A program made the position numbers and the translations under genes. The notes beneath the pieces were generated by a model. It saw only the letters and a program-made list of their open reading frames with translations. It did not search any database and was not told where the DNA came from. A DNA stretch of 64,000 nt from an uncultured Pseudomonadales bacterium (lineage in GTDB: Bacteria > Pseudomonadota > Gammaproteobacteria > Pseudomonadales > Azotimanducaceae): positions 209,857 through 273,856 of the forward strand of contig CALHVX010000020.1 in NCBI GenBank assembly GCA_938036875.1. The letters are read 5' to 3'. Below, piece after piece: positions 36,404-43,884 of this stretch. Position 1 is the first letter of the stretch; every line of letters begins with the position of its first letter.

Positions 36404-36766
36404 ATGGCAGATCAAGCTCTTAGTCCGACCGCAGATCTCGACAGAACGCTAGCTGCGTTGGCGGACCCCACGCGCCGTCAGATTGTGCATTTGCTTGCAA
36501 CGGGCCCTCGATCAGCGGGTGCTTTAGGCCAAGAGTTTACGCTCAGTGCGCCTGCGATCAGCCGGCACCTTAAAGTGTTAAGGCAAATCGGCCTTGTCAG
36601 TGCGGTCACCGACACCCAGGACAACCGGGTGCGAGTCTATCAACTGCAACCCCAGCCGCTAACGGAGCTGGCGCAATGGTTGGAGCAATTGCAGGGCGAA
36701 TGGCAAGAGCAACTGCAAGCCTTTGCTGAGCACGTTGAGGCGGTTTCTGGAGCCCGCGCCCAATGA
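36404..36766 (+). CDS. ArsR family (SdpR-like) transcriptional regulator
   Basis: A 120-residue winged-helix repressor: LDRTLAALADPTRRQIVHLLATGPRSAGALGQEF, recognition helix LSAPAISRHLKVLRQIGLV, then a charged C-terminal helix. There is no metal-binding cysteine pair, so it is the SdpR/ 'ArsR-SRPBCC' subtype, not a classical metal sensor. I start at the ATG at 36404; a TTG eight codons earlier lies in the operator-like repeat. It overlaps the SRPBCC gene by 4 bp (ATGA). Confidence 0.9.
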   Translation: MADQALSPTADLDRTLAALADPTRRQIVHLLATGPRSAGALGQEFTLSAPAISRHLKVLRQIGLVSAVTDTQDNRVRVYQLQPQPLTELAQWLEQLQGEWQEQLQAFAEHVEAVSGARAQ

Positions 36767-37233
36767 ATACCGATGAATTGAACGTCAGCATCGCAGTAGC
36801 GGCGAGCCCGGCTCAGGCGTTTCGGATATTCACCGAAGAGATCGATCTTTGGTGGCGGCGCGGTCCGGTGTATCGCACGGGCAAGCAGAACAGCCTGCGG
36901 CTTGAGCCTATGGTCGGAGGGCGGTTTTTAGATGTGGCTGGCCAATCTGGGAGGGTCCGTGAAATTGGCCGAGTTCAGGTTTGGGCACCAGGTGAACGCT
37001 TGCTGCTGGAGTGGCGCGGCAGCAATTTTACTAAGGATGAGATCACCTACATCGAGGTGACCTTTGCCCAAGAGTCCACGGGTACGCGTGTTGCTGTGCG
37101 TCACTTTGGCTGGGATGCATTGCCGGCCGATCACCCGGTTCGTCATGACCAGCAAGGGGCTGCTTTTGTTCGCTTTCAAAGTCGTTGGTGGGCTGACTTG
37201 CTCACGGCGCTACAAACCTACACCTCAACTTAA
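36763..37233 (+). CDS. SRPBCC/AHSA1 domain protein
   Basis: A 156-residue START-like protein with the Aha1-C/CalC pattern: VSIAVAASPAQAFRIFTEEIDLWW, EPMVGGRFLDVAG, GRVQVWAPGERLLLEWRG, VTFAQESTGTRVAVRHFGWDALP. Such proteins bind hydrophobic ligands and are frequently encoded with an ArsR regulator, as here (4-bp overlap). The VOC gene follows 10 bp downstream. The ligand is unknown. Confidence 0.88.
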   Translation: MNTDELNVSIAVAASPAQAFRIFTEEIDLWWRRGPVYRTGKQNSLRLEPMVGGRFLDVAGQSGRVREIGRVQVWAPGERLLLEWRGSNFTKDEITYIEVTFAQESTGTRVAVRHFGWDALPADHPVRHDQQGAAFVRFQSRWWADLLTALQTYTST

Positions 37234-37243
37234 GGAGATAAAC

Positions 37244-37693
37244 ATGTCACTTGCCCCCTATATTTGCGTCAAAGGCGCTGTTGCTGCCATTGAGTACTAT
37301 CAACAAGCGTTTGGCGCTAAAGAGATTGGCGCACGAGTGATGGACCCCGAAGGTCGGGTTGGTCATTCAACCCTAGAGATTGCTGGGGTAAGCCTGCATC
37401 TGTCTGATGAGCATCCGGAAATTGGTGTCTTAAGTCCGGTGACCCTGGGGGGCTGTCCAATTGGCTTTACTTTATCTGTTGCAGATACCGATGCGGCGTA
37501 TGCATTGGCGGTCAAAGCCGGGGGTAGCGGACTTAGCGCGCCAGAAGATCAATTTTACGGTGCCCGTAGTGCCACCGTTGAGGACCCCTTTGGTATACGC
37601 TGGTTTCTGCAAACGCAGCTCGAAGAGGTGAGTGATGCGGATATGCAAGCGAGGGTGGGCGAGACCTATACCATAGTGTCGCCCACCGGTTAA
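37244..37693 (+). CDS. VOC family (glyoxalase/PhnB-like) protein
   Basis: A 149-residue protein of two beta-alpha-beta-beta-beta units: APYICVKGAVAAIEYYQQAFGAKEIGARVMDPEGRVGHSTLEI, GGCPIGFTLSVADTDAAYALAVKAG, ATVEDPFGIRWFLQT. It matches the PhnB-like group of the vicinal-oxygen-chelate fold. The start ATG at 37244 has TAAGGAGATAAAC directly before it; an open frame extends upstream but lies in the SRPBCC gene. It is the third gene in the ArsR operon. Reaction unknown. Confidence 0.88.
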   Translation: MSLAPYICVKGAVAAIEYYQQAFGAKEIGARVMDPEGRVGHSTLEIAGVSLHLSDEHPEIGVLSPVTLGGCPIGFTLSVADTDAAYALAVKAGGSGLSAPEDQFYGARSATVEDPFGIRWFLQTQLEEVSDADMQARVGETYTIVSPTG

Positions 37694-37707
37694 AAGAAGC
37701 GGACGTT

Positions 37708-38937
37708 ATGCAAAGCAAACACAGCTTAGTCTTCATCTTTATCACCGTGCTTATCGACATGATCGGCTTTGGCATCATCATGCCAGTGATGCCGGTGCTT
37801 ATGATGGAGATCACGGGAGAAGCGCTTAGCGGTGCGGCAGATTGGGGCGGCTGGCTCATGTTTGTCTATGCGCTGCTGCAGTTTGTCTTTGCGCCTATCC
37901 TCGGCAATTTAAGTGATCGCTATGGTCGTCGTCCAGTGCTGTTGCTGTCGCTGTTCACCTATGCGATCAACTACGTGATCATGGGGTTTGCTACTTCGCT
38001 GTGGTTGCTGTTTGTGGGTCGTGTGTTGACTGGTATGTCCGGGGCTACGTTTTCGGTAGCCAACGCGGTGATCGCTGACTCAAGCCCGCCAGAAAAACGC
38101 GCGCAAAACTTTGGTTTGCTCGGTATGGCGCTTGGTCTTGGGTTTATTTTTGGCCCTGTGTTGGGTGGTATGTTAGGTGAGATCGGGCCTCGTGCTCCGT
38201 TTTTTGCGGCAGCCGGTCTGGCAACCCTAAACGTGATCTACGGTTACTTTGTGCTGCCAGAAACCTTACCGGCGGACCAGCGTCGGTCTTTTGATATCAA
38301 ACGCGCGAATCCGGTTGGAGCGCTGTTGCGGATTCGCCAATACCCGCTGTTTATGGGCCTTGCGCTCACCATCCTGCTCTATCAAATCGGTCATCATGCC
38401 TATCCGTCAACCTGGTCATTCTTCACGATGGAGAAGTTTGACTGGAGTCAAGCTGAGGTCGGCTATTCCTTGGGTTTTGTGGGTCTGCTGATGGCCATAG
38501 TGCAGGGTGGTTTGATTCGCTGGATCATTCCGCGACTCGGCTCGGTGCGCGCGGCCTTGTTGGGGTTTGTTGCTGCTGCCTTGTCCTACCTAGGTATCTC
38601 TTTTGCCGGATCTGGCTTGGAGCTCTATCTTTGGTGTGTGCCAAGCGCGTTGGCCGGTTTGGTGATGCCGGCAATCCAGGCGTTGATGGCAAACGAAGTG
38701 CCACAAAATGAGCAGGGTGAGTTGCAAGGCATCATCGCTAGCTTGGGCAGTGTTGGAGCCATCATCGGTCCTGTGCTCATGACGCAACTCTTCGGTCACT
38801 ACTCCGCAGTAGGGGCGGATTGGTATTTTCCTGGAGCGCCTTTCTTGATGGCTGCGCTGTTGACGCTGTTGGCCATAGCGACCTTCTTACGCGGGGTTCG
38901 AACCGTTAGCAATCCTGCCTCTAGGGTTGCCTCTTAG
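37708..38937 (+). CDS. MFS transporter, TetA-like (DHA1, 12 TM)
   Basis: A 409-residue proton-driven exporter. FIFITVLIDMIGFGIIMPVMPVL is the TetA-type first helix, followed by the loop 2-3 signature LGNLSDRYGRRPVLL and the 'antiporter' motif region GMALGLGFIFGPVLGG in helix 5. Twelve hydrophobic segments are visible. Being 14 bp after the VOC gene, it is the last gene of the ArsR operon, and may export the compound sensed by it. It is not specifically predicted to give tetracycline resistance. Confidence 0.9.
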   Translation: MQSKHSLVFIFITVLIDMIGFGIIMPVMPVLMMEITGEALSGAADWGGWLMFVYALLQFVFAPILGNLSDRYGRRPVLLLSLFTYAINYVIMGFATSLWLLFVGRVLTGMSGATFSVANAVIADSSPPEKRAQNFGLLGMALGLGFIFGPVLGGMLGEIGPRAPFFAAAGLATLNVIYGYFVLPETLPADQRRSFDIKRANPVGALLRIRQYPLFMGLALTILLYQIGHHAYPSTWSFFTMEKFDWSQAEVGYSLGFVGLLMAIVQGGLIRWIIPRLGSVRAALLGFVAAALSYLGISFAGSGLELYLWCVPSALAGLVMPAIQALMANEVPQNEQGELQGIIASLGSVGAIIGPVLMTQLFGHYSAVGADWYFPGAPFLMAALLTLLAIATFLRGVRTVSNPASRVAS

Positions 38938-39035
38938 CTGGTTGTTTTCGCTGTTTATTTACTAGGGGTGGGTACGCCAGTATTGTTGACCGCCAAGTAA
39001 CAGTACTGACTTAGTAACCACCTCCTGGAGGGATC

Positions 39036-39821
39036 ATGACTGCTAGCGCTATTACCTACACCGAAGTAGACCATGTTGGCGTGTTAACGCTGAATCGGCC
39101 TGAAGCAATGAACTCACTAAACTATCAAGCTTATCTAGAGATCGAGGACACTGTGCGTGCTTGTACTGCGCGCGCATTGATCATAACCGGTAACGGACGC
39201 TGCTTCTGCGCTGGCGATGACGTCAAGCAAATCCTGGGTAGCAGTGACGGTGCACCCGCTGAGTTTATCGAGCGCAGCAAACGCAGTGGTGGCTTAACGC
39301 CCGCGGCGGATGCGCTGCTACACACAGATATCCCTGTGATTGCGGCGGTTAACGGCGCGGCTGTTGGTTGGGGTATGGAGTTGGCGTTGATGGCGGACAT
39401 TCGTATCGCCTCCGTTAACGCAAAATTTGCTGAGCTCTTTGTGGTGCGTGGTCTCTGTTGCGATGCGCCGGGGTTAGGTCGCTTGGCAGCACTCGTTGGG
39501 CGTGAACGCGCTGCCGAGTTGCTGTTTACCGGTGACATCATCTCTGCTCAAGAAGCCCTTGATATGCAATTGGTATCCCGTTTGGTTGAACATGAAGCGC
39601 TGCTTCCCACTGCACAGACCTTGGCGAAAAAAATCGCCGCCAACCCGCCTCTTGCGGTCCAGGCTTTAAAGGCTGGATTGCGGCGCACCCTAGATCCGGA
39701 TTGGCGAGATACGGGTCGATGGGCCAGCGACCAAATTAAGCGCCTACGCACCACCGAAGATTCCGTTGAAGGGGTGCAAGCATTTCTAGAAAAACGCAAT
39801 CCGGTCTATGTCGGCCGATAG
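39036..39821 (+). CDS. Enoyl-CoA hydratase/isomerase (crotonase) family protein
   Basis: A 261-residue crotonase-fold protein. The oxyanion-hole segments are FCAGDDVKQIL and NGAAVGWGMELALMADIRIA. The first catalytic glutamate (E144 of rat crotonase) is kept in GMELALMAD, but the second (E164 position, 20 residues later) is Phe in AKFAELFVVRG, so ordinary hydration is doubtful; a D in CCDAPG may substitute in another reaction. Start ATG follows a clear CTGGAGG. The MaoC gene begins 39 bp downstream. Confidence 0.87.
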   Translation: MTASAITYTEVDHVGVLTLNRPEAMNSLNYQAYLEIEDTVRACTARALIITGNGRCFCAGDDVKQILGSSDGAPAEFIERSKRSGGLTPAADALLHTDIPVIAAVNGAAVGWGMELALMADIRIASVNAKFAELFVVRGLCCDAPGLGRLAALVGRERAAELLFTGDIISAQEALDMQLVSRLVEHEALLPTAQTLAKKIAANPPLAVQALKAGLRRTLDPDWRDTGRWASDQIKRLRTTEDSVEGVQAFLEKRNPVYVGR

Positions 39822-39860
39822 CGCCAAACTCATCACTCAATAAGCTAGGAAACACAGATT

Positions 39861-40379
39861 ATGGTGGCAGAAGCAAAGCCCGTTGGAGAGCAAAGGTATC
39901 GAGAATCTTATGGACGCTACTTAGAAGACTTCAAGGTTGGCGATGTTTACGAGCATCGTCCAGGACGAAGTATCACCGAGACGGACAACAGCTGGTTTAC
40001 CTTGTTAACCATGAACCAACACCCGTTGCACTTCGACAAAGAGTATGGCGCCAAGAGCGAGTTCGGTCAGGTGTTGGTGAACAGTTGCCTAACCTTATCC
40101 ATTGTCACCGGCATGTCGGTCAGTGATGTCAGCCAGAAAACCATTGCCAACCTAGGTTGGACCGACGTGAAGTTGGTGGGCCCGGTGTTTATTGGGGATA
40201 CCTTATATGCGCATAGCGAGGTGTTAGACATTCGCGAATCCAAGTCGCGGCCAACCCAAGGCATTGTGTCGATTCGTACGGTTGGGACAAAAGGGGATGG
40301 AACAGAAGTCATTAGCTTTCAACGTGCCATGTTAATCCCGAAGCGCGGGCATGCGGTTGACGATCAGATTGACTATTAG
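39861..40379 (+). CDS. MaoC-like (hot-dog) dehydratase
   Basis: A 172-residue hot-dog fold protein: YLEDFKVGDVYEHRPGRSITETDN, then LTMNQHPLHFDKEYGAKSEFGQVLVNS, the hydratase 2 motif with N in place of the catalytic D of R-specific hydratases. The N-x-HP-x-HFD pattern fits the mesaconyl-CoA / beta-methylmalyl-CoA dehydratase group. Together with the adjacent crotonase it suggests handling of a branched or unsaturated acyl-CoA. Confidence 0.87.
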   Translation: MVAEAKPVGEQRYRESYGRYLEDFKVGDVYEHRPGRSITETDNSWFTLLTMNQHPLHFDKEYGAKSEFGQVLVNSCLTLSIVTGMSVSDVSQKTIANLGWTDVKLVGPVFIGDTLYAHSEVLDIRESKSRPTQGIVSIRTVGTKGDGTEVISFQRAMLIPKRGHAVDDQIDY

Positions 40380-40389
40380 TAGCTAAGGA

Positions 40390-40581
40390 CTAGCTCTTTG
40401 CAGGGTAGGCCAACTGGTCTGCAAGGCGCTCGCTAACAAGCTCTTGGGCGTACTCGCGGCAGGCACCACAGTTAGTGCCAACGCCAAGATCGTTTTGAAT
40501 CTCATCAAAGTTTTGCAGACCGTTGTCCACCGCATCGATGATTTGCTTGTCGGTAATGGCTTTGCACATACACACGTACAT
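40390..40581 (-). CDS. bfd: Bacterioferritin-associated ferredoxin
   Basis: A 63-residue 2Fe-2S protein that reduces bacterioferritin to release stored iron. It has C4, C6, C38 and C41 (CMC ... NCGAC), the same numbering as E. coli Bfd. The true start is the ATG at 40581 (MYVCMCKAIT); the frame is open 21 codons further upstream without similarity. A Fur box lies about 80 bp upstream, and bfr is the divergent neighbour, so it is expected to be expressed under iron starvation. Confidence 0.95.
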   Translation of the reverse strand: MYVCMCKAITDKQIIDAVDNGLQNFDEIQNDLGVGTNCGACREYAQELVSERLADQLAYPAKS

Positions 40582-40658
40582 GGAGATAACCTTTGGCGTC
40601 TGTTGTTTGGGTCTAGCGTATGGAGCGTGTTCTTTTAGCCCCACTCGTTAAGGATAGT

Positions 40659-40677
40659 GTAAATGAAAATGATTCTC
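40659..40677 (-). promoter_or_regulatory. Fur box upstream of bfd
   Basis: GTAAATGAAAATGATTCTC (plus strand) matches the 19-bp Fur consensus at 14 positions and has the AATGA-rich hexamer pattern. It is 78 bp upstream of the bfd start, in place for Fur-Fe repression of bfd. Confidence 0.7.
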
Positions 40678-40876
40678 GATCACAAGCGCATTTGTATTGT
40701 GTTTGTGAGTTGGTAGCAATTGTTAGATGCGAACAATATGTGTTTATAAAACAAGAGGTTATGCTCAAATTGAGCTTGTAACCCGGGTTTGAGTGAGGCA
40801 ATGTAGCGACCTTTGCAGATGGCCACGCAAGGCTTGAAGCTCCAAAAAGACAATTTATTAGCTCTTTGGTTGCCAA

Positions 40877-40924
40877 ATTGCTGACCAAATTACTAACCAA
40901 ATTACTAACCGAATTACTAACCAA
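40877..40924 (+). repeat. Four 12-bp tandem repeats (consensus ATTACTAACCAA) upstream of bfr
   Basis: The units are ATTGCTGACCAA, ATTACTAACCAA, ATTACTAACCGA and ATTACTAACCAA, exactly adjacent, ending 35 bp before the bfr ATG. The 12-bp period is near one helical turn, so proteins bound to each unit would lie roughly on the same face. They are not coding. Confidence 0.85.
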
Positions 40925-40959
40925 GAACATTCAGACTCCACGAAAAGGGCAAACTCTCC

Positions 40960-41445
40960 ATGCAATCTCTCGACAGCGACGTCATTGGCTATCTTAACCA
41001 TGTACTTAAAAACGAACTAACCGCGATTAACCAATATTTCCTGCATGCCAAAATTTGCAAGGACTGGGGCCTGACCCGTCTAGCAGACCACGAGCATCAT
41101 GAGTCCATCGACGAGATGAAACATGCGGATGCGTTGATTGAACGTATCTTGTTTTTAGAAGGTTTGCCAAACCTGCAGGAGCTGGACAAGCTCTTTATCG
41201 GCCAGAACGTGCAAGAGATTCTAGAATGCGATCTCAAGCTTGAGATGCGAGCGTTGCCAGTGTTGCGCGAAGCGATTGCGCATTGTGAGAAGGTGAACGA
41301 TTTTGTGAGTCGCGAGCTGTTTCAAATGATCCTCAGCTCCGAAGAAGAGCATGTGGATTGGTTAGAAACCCAGCTTTCATTGCTAGAGCGGGTTGGCGTA
41401 TCGAACTACCAACAGGCGCAAATGCTGAGCGGTGCTGACGCTTAA
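40960..41445 (+). CDS. bfr: Bacterioferritin
   Basis: A 161-residue, 24-meric iron store. The heme-ligand Met is M53 (M52 in E. coli) in [24 protein letters not shown]. Ferroxidase ligands are in place: E19 ([11 protein letters not shown]), E52, H55, and the later E and EEEH residues in LKLEMRALP and [11 protein letters not shown]. It is therefore a heme-binding, ferroxidase-active Bfr. Start ATG with AAAAGGG about 10 bases upstream. bfd lies divergently upstream; the stop lies inside a palindrome shared with mobA. Confidence 0.97.
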   Translation: MQSLDSDVIGYLNHVLKNELTAINQYFLHAKICKDWGLTRLADHEHHESIDEMKHADALIERILFLEGLPNLQELDKLFIGQNVQEILECDLKLEMRALPVLREAIAHCEKVNDFVSRELFQMILSSEEEHVDWLETQLSLLERVGVSNYQQAQMLSGADA

Positions 41446-41460
41446 CCCATTGGGTTAAGC
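41440..41460. terminator. Perfect hairpin spanning the bfr and mobA stop codons
   Basis: GCTTAACCC-ATT-GGGTTAAGC has a 9-bp perfect stem and a 3-nt loop. The TAA of bfr (41443-41445) lies in one arm and the TAA of mobA (41455-41457, minus) in the other. It is placed to act as a bidirectional transcript end, though there is no T-run. Confidence 0.5.
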
Positions 41461-42057
41461 GCGGTGGTTGATGCTCGCAAAGGCCTGAAGATCATCAAAT
41501 CGCACGCTCTGCGCCGCATTTTGCTCGTGAAACCGGGCGACGCTGCGTAGGCCACTATCGAGATATTGCACTAGGGGCTTGAGTAGCGAGCGGTGACCCA
41601 AGAAATGCAGGTGTTGTTGGCGTTCGCCGTCGTGTGCAACCGAAGCGTGGTTTGCGGACCTGTGCGCGCCAAGTTTGACTAGTAGATTGCTTGGAAGGTT
41701 GGGGGCATCCCCTGGGCAAACCACAAACCACTCTGTCTTGCAGTGCACCAACGCGCTGTGAACGCCCGCTAAGGGCCCCTGATAATCCGGCAACTGATCT
41801 GGCGCAACCAATATGGGTGCAAGGGCTGGCAGTGTTTTGTTAGCAATCGCCTGGTATTGCTCAAGGTTCCGGTTTGCGCTTATCACGCAGTGATCCACTT
41901 GCGGCCCAAGGCGTTTCAAGACTTGCTGCACCATTGGCTCACCCGCATACAGCGTTAGCGGTTTGTCGACACCACCCATACGCATGCCGCGCCCCCCACA
42001 AAGCACAATGCCGGTGACTTGATTTGCTGTTAGGGGTGGTTTAAGTGAGGGCTTGAT
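41455..42057 (-). CDS. mobA: Molybdenum cofactor guanylyltransferase
   Basis: A 200-residue enzyme that attaches GMP to molybdopterin to give MGD. The GTP-binding signature LCGGRGMRMGGVDKPL is clear; CPGDAPNLPSNL is the metal-site region. The start is odd: the open frame begins after a TAG and has no ATG, GTG or TTG before the first strand GIVLCGG. An ATC at 42057 has a good AGGAG six bases upstream and gives a full-length 200-residue protein; GTG at 42006 would remove most of the first strand. I use the ATC start. It is convergent with bfr. Confidence 0.85.
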   Translation of the reverse strand: MKPSLKPPLTANQVTGIVLCGGRGMRMGGVDKPLTLYAGEPMVQQVLKRLGPQVDHCVISANRNLEQYQAIANKTLPALAPILVAPDQLPDYQGPLAGVHSALVHCKTEWFVVCPGDAPNLPSNLLVKLGAHRSANHASVAHDGERQQHLHFLGHRSLLKPLVQYLDSGLRSVARFHEQNAAQSVRFDDLQAFASINHRA

Positions 42058-42209
42058 CGGGGGCTCCTAAGCTCTGCCGGGTCGTACACTACCATGCGCT
42101 GTCTTCAGCAAAGAAATTGTGCATGAATAGTGTCATTGAATGACGGGAACAGCTTTTGTAACTTGTCGGCAAGCGCTACAGTAGCGTCACAGACCTAGAG
42201 GATACCAAG

Positions 42210-42998
42210 TTGAACCCGCTACTCAGATTTGCTCCATTGAACAGATTCAGCAATCCAGCTCGCCTGTTATTGGTGTGCCTAGCCTTGGCGACTGTCGGTG
42301 GGTGCACGCAGCTTGCTGGATCGGGTAACGCTGCCGCTAAGGCGCTGGCGGCAGCTGATCGTTCAACCGAAGACCAAGAGCGTGATCTAGGCCGTAAACC
42401 CGCGCAAGTCGCTCAGGTGCTTGGCTTTGGTCCGGGTATGACCATTATGGATGTCATTGCCGGTGGCGGTTACTACTCAGAAGCGCTTGCCGCCATTGTG
42501 GGTCCCAGCGGTACTATCTACGCCCAGAACCCCGCGGTCATGTTGCAAATGCGTGAGGGTGCCAACGATATTGCGATGAAGAAGCGCCTTGTCGGTAACC
42601 GGTTGCCAAACGTGGTTCGGTTAGACCGTGAGTTGCAAGCCTTGGGCTTGGCCCCAAACTCGTTGGACGGTGCGCTTACCGCATTGAATCTGCACGACGT
42701 ATACAATCGCGACCCGAAGATGGCGGCGGCGATGTTGAAAACACTATTTGATCTTTTGAAGCCCGGTGCAACCTTGGGCGTGATCGATCACGTGGGTTTG
42801 CCTGATCAAGACAACAGCAAGTTGCATCGTATGCGTAAAGAAGACGCCATTGCCGTTGCCAAGCAAGTGGGCTTTGAAGTAGCCGCTGACAGTGATCTGT
42901 TAGCCAATCCCAACGACGACTACACCAGCTTTGTGTTTGATCCGGCGGTGCGCGGTAAAACGGACCGCTTTCTGCTCAAGCTGGTCAAGCCTCAGTAA
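42210..42998 (+). CDS. Exported lipoprotein with methyltransferase fold
   Basis: A 262-residue protein. The N-terminal signal has a lipobox-like VGGC (C32). The rest is a class I SAM-methyltransferase-like domain: motif I MDVIAGGGYYSEALAAIVGP, motif II-like NSLDGALTALNLHDVY, and DLLKPGATLGVIDHVG. Such periplasmic methyltransferase-like proteins are common in marine gammaproteobacteria; their reaction is unproven because SAM is cytoplasmic. It starts with TTG at 42210, preceded by AGAGG. Confidence 0.8.
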   Translation: MNPLLRFAPLNRFSNPARLLLVCLALATVGGCTQLAGSGNAAAKALAAADRSTEDQERDLGRKPAQVAQVLGFGPGMTIMDVIAGGGYYSEALAAIVGPSGTIYAQNPAVMLQMREGANDIAMKKRLVGNRLPNVVRLDRELQALGLAPNSLDGALTALNLHDVYNRDPKMAAAMLKTLFDLLKPGATLGVIDHVGLPDQDNSKLHRMRKEDAIAVAKQVGFEVAADSDLLANPNDDYTSFVFDPAVRGKTDRFLLKLVKPQ

Positions 42999-43040
42999 CC
43001 AATGGCAGCAAACACCTGTAGTTAGGGTGGGGAGATAACA

Positions 43041-43478
43041 ATGGCATTACCGCAAGACATAAAGCCACTGAACCCAGAGTTAATGGATACCTTAGTCCAG
43101 GCAGGCCAGATGGAATGGCTAGAGCAGGAGCCGGGCAAGTCCTACATTAAGGTGCTTTTTACCGGCTCAGAAAGCGGTACCTGGGCGGCTCTGTTTAAAT
43201 GGAACAAGGGGTATGTTGCTGGGCCACATAAACATCTAAGCGGCTCACACACCTTTATTCTAAAAGGGCAGTTGCAAGTTCGCGACGGTGTGCTCAATGC
43301 TGGGGATTATGTGTACGAACCAAACGGCATGCTGCACGGTGCCACCACCGCGCTAGAAGACACCGAATATTTGTTTATCTGCAACGGTCCGGTGATCTTT
43401 TTCGATGATGATCAGTTTACTGGTTACCTAGGCTGGGAGGAGTTGGCCAAACTTCAAGCGCTGCAACAAACGAGGTGA
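43041..43478 (+). CDS. Cupin domain protein (ChrR/acetylacetone-dioxygenase-like)
   Basis: A 145-residue single cupin. The metal ligands are in GPHKHLSGSHTFILKGQLQVRDG and the second motif NAGDYVYEPNGMLHGATT. It resembles the group with acetylacetone-cleaving and dihydroxyacetophenone dioxygenases, with an acidic C-terminal strand. Shine-Dalgarno GGGGAG is 7 bases from the ATG. It is 42 bp after the methyltransferase gene and 4 bp ahead of a membrane protein gene, probably one operon. Confidence 0.85.
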   Translation: MALPQDIKPLNPELMDTLVQAGQMEWLEQEPGKSYIKVLFTGSESGTWAALFKWNKGYVAGPHKHLSGSHTFILKGQLQVRDGVLNAGDYVYEPNGMLHGATTALEDTEYLFICNGPVIFFDDDQFTGYLGWEELAKLQALQQTR

Positions 43479-43482
43479 TTCT

Positions 43483-43884
43483 ATGCAATGGACTGTGATT
43501 GTTGCTGTGTTGTTGACCTTGCTCATGGTGGGCAACGGCGGTTACATGCTGGCCAATCCAGGGGATTGGTACTTGGCTATCGATGGTGTGGCAGATACCG
43601 GCCCCTTTAATCCGCACTTCGTTCGAGATATCGGGTTCATTTACTTGCTAACTGGTGTTGCACTGGTTGCCGGTATCTACTTGCCGGACCAACGGCCCGG
43701 CCTGTGGAGCACGGTTGCTGCTTGGCACATGGCCCATGCCGGGTTTCACGTATGGGAAGTGGTTGTCGGTATCTGTGGTCCTGAGGCCTTAGTAAGAGAT
43801 TTTCTGGGTGTTACACTGCCTGGCGTGCTCGCTCTGGTGATAGCGGTGGCCGCTTGGCGTACACGTGCGGCGCCGGTGCGTTGA
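43483..43884 (+). CDS. Small four-helix membrane protein, unknown
   Basis: A 133-residue membrane protein with four hydrophobic segments (about 3-25, 50-66, 72-92, 107-125). Between them, DGVADTGPFNPHFVRDIGF and WHMAHAGFHVWEVVVG carry conserved-looking His/Trp/Asp. I cannot name its family. It starts 4 bp after the cupin stop and overlaps the Sco-like gene, which hints at a link to copper or cytochrome oxidase assembly, but this is inference only. Confidence 0.75.
   Translation: MQWTVIVAVLLTLLMVGNGGYMLANPGDWYLAIDGVADTGPFNPHFVRDIGFIYLLTGVALVAGIYLPDQRPGLWSTVAAWHMAHAGFHVWEVVVGICGPEALVRDFLGVTLPGVLALVIAVAAWRTRAAPVR

Larger units (their letters stand above)
40582..40959. other. Divergent bfd-bfr intergenic region (378 bp)
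   Basis: No protein is credible here. It contains the Fur box (40659-40677), the inverted repeats GCTCAA-A-TTGAGC (40763-40775) and AACCCGGGTT (40780-40789), a possible -35/-10 pair TTGTTA (40720-40725) / TATAAA (40745-40750) with a rather long 19-bp spacer, and the 12-bp tandem repeats at 40877-40924 just before bfr. Confidence 0.55.

Noticed and set aside
37708..38937. A tetracycline-resistance determinant
   Set aside because: TetA-like MFS helices are seen, but its place in an ArsR-SRPBCC-VOC operon and distance to TetR give no reason to assign resistance.
39009..39038. CCTCCTGGAGG as a hairpin hiding the crotonase ribosome-binding site
   Set aside because: The arms leave only a one-base loop, so no intramolecular hairpin forms; it is simply a good Shine-Dalgarno.
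40613..40930. 105-residue minus-strand open frame in the bfd-bfr gap
   Set aside because: Its start is made of the 12-bp tandem repeat (LVSNLVSN), it overlaps the Fur box and resembles no protein.
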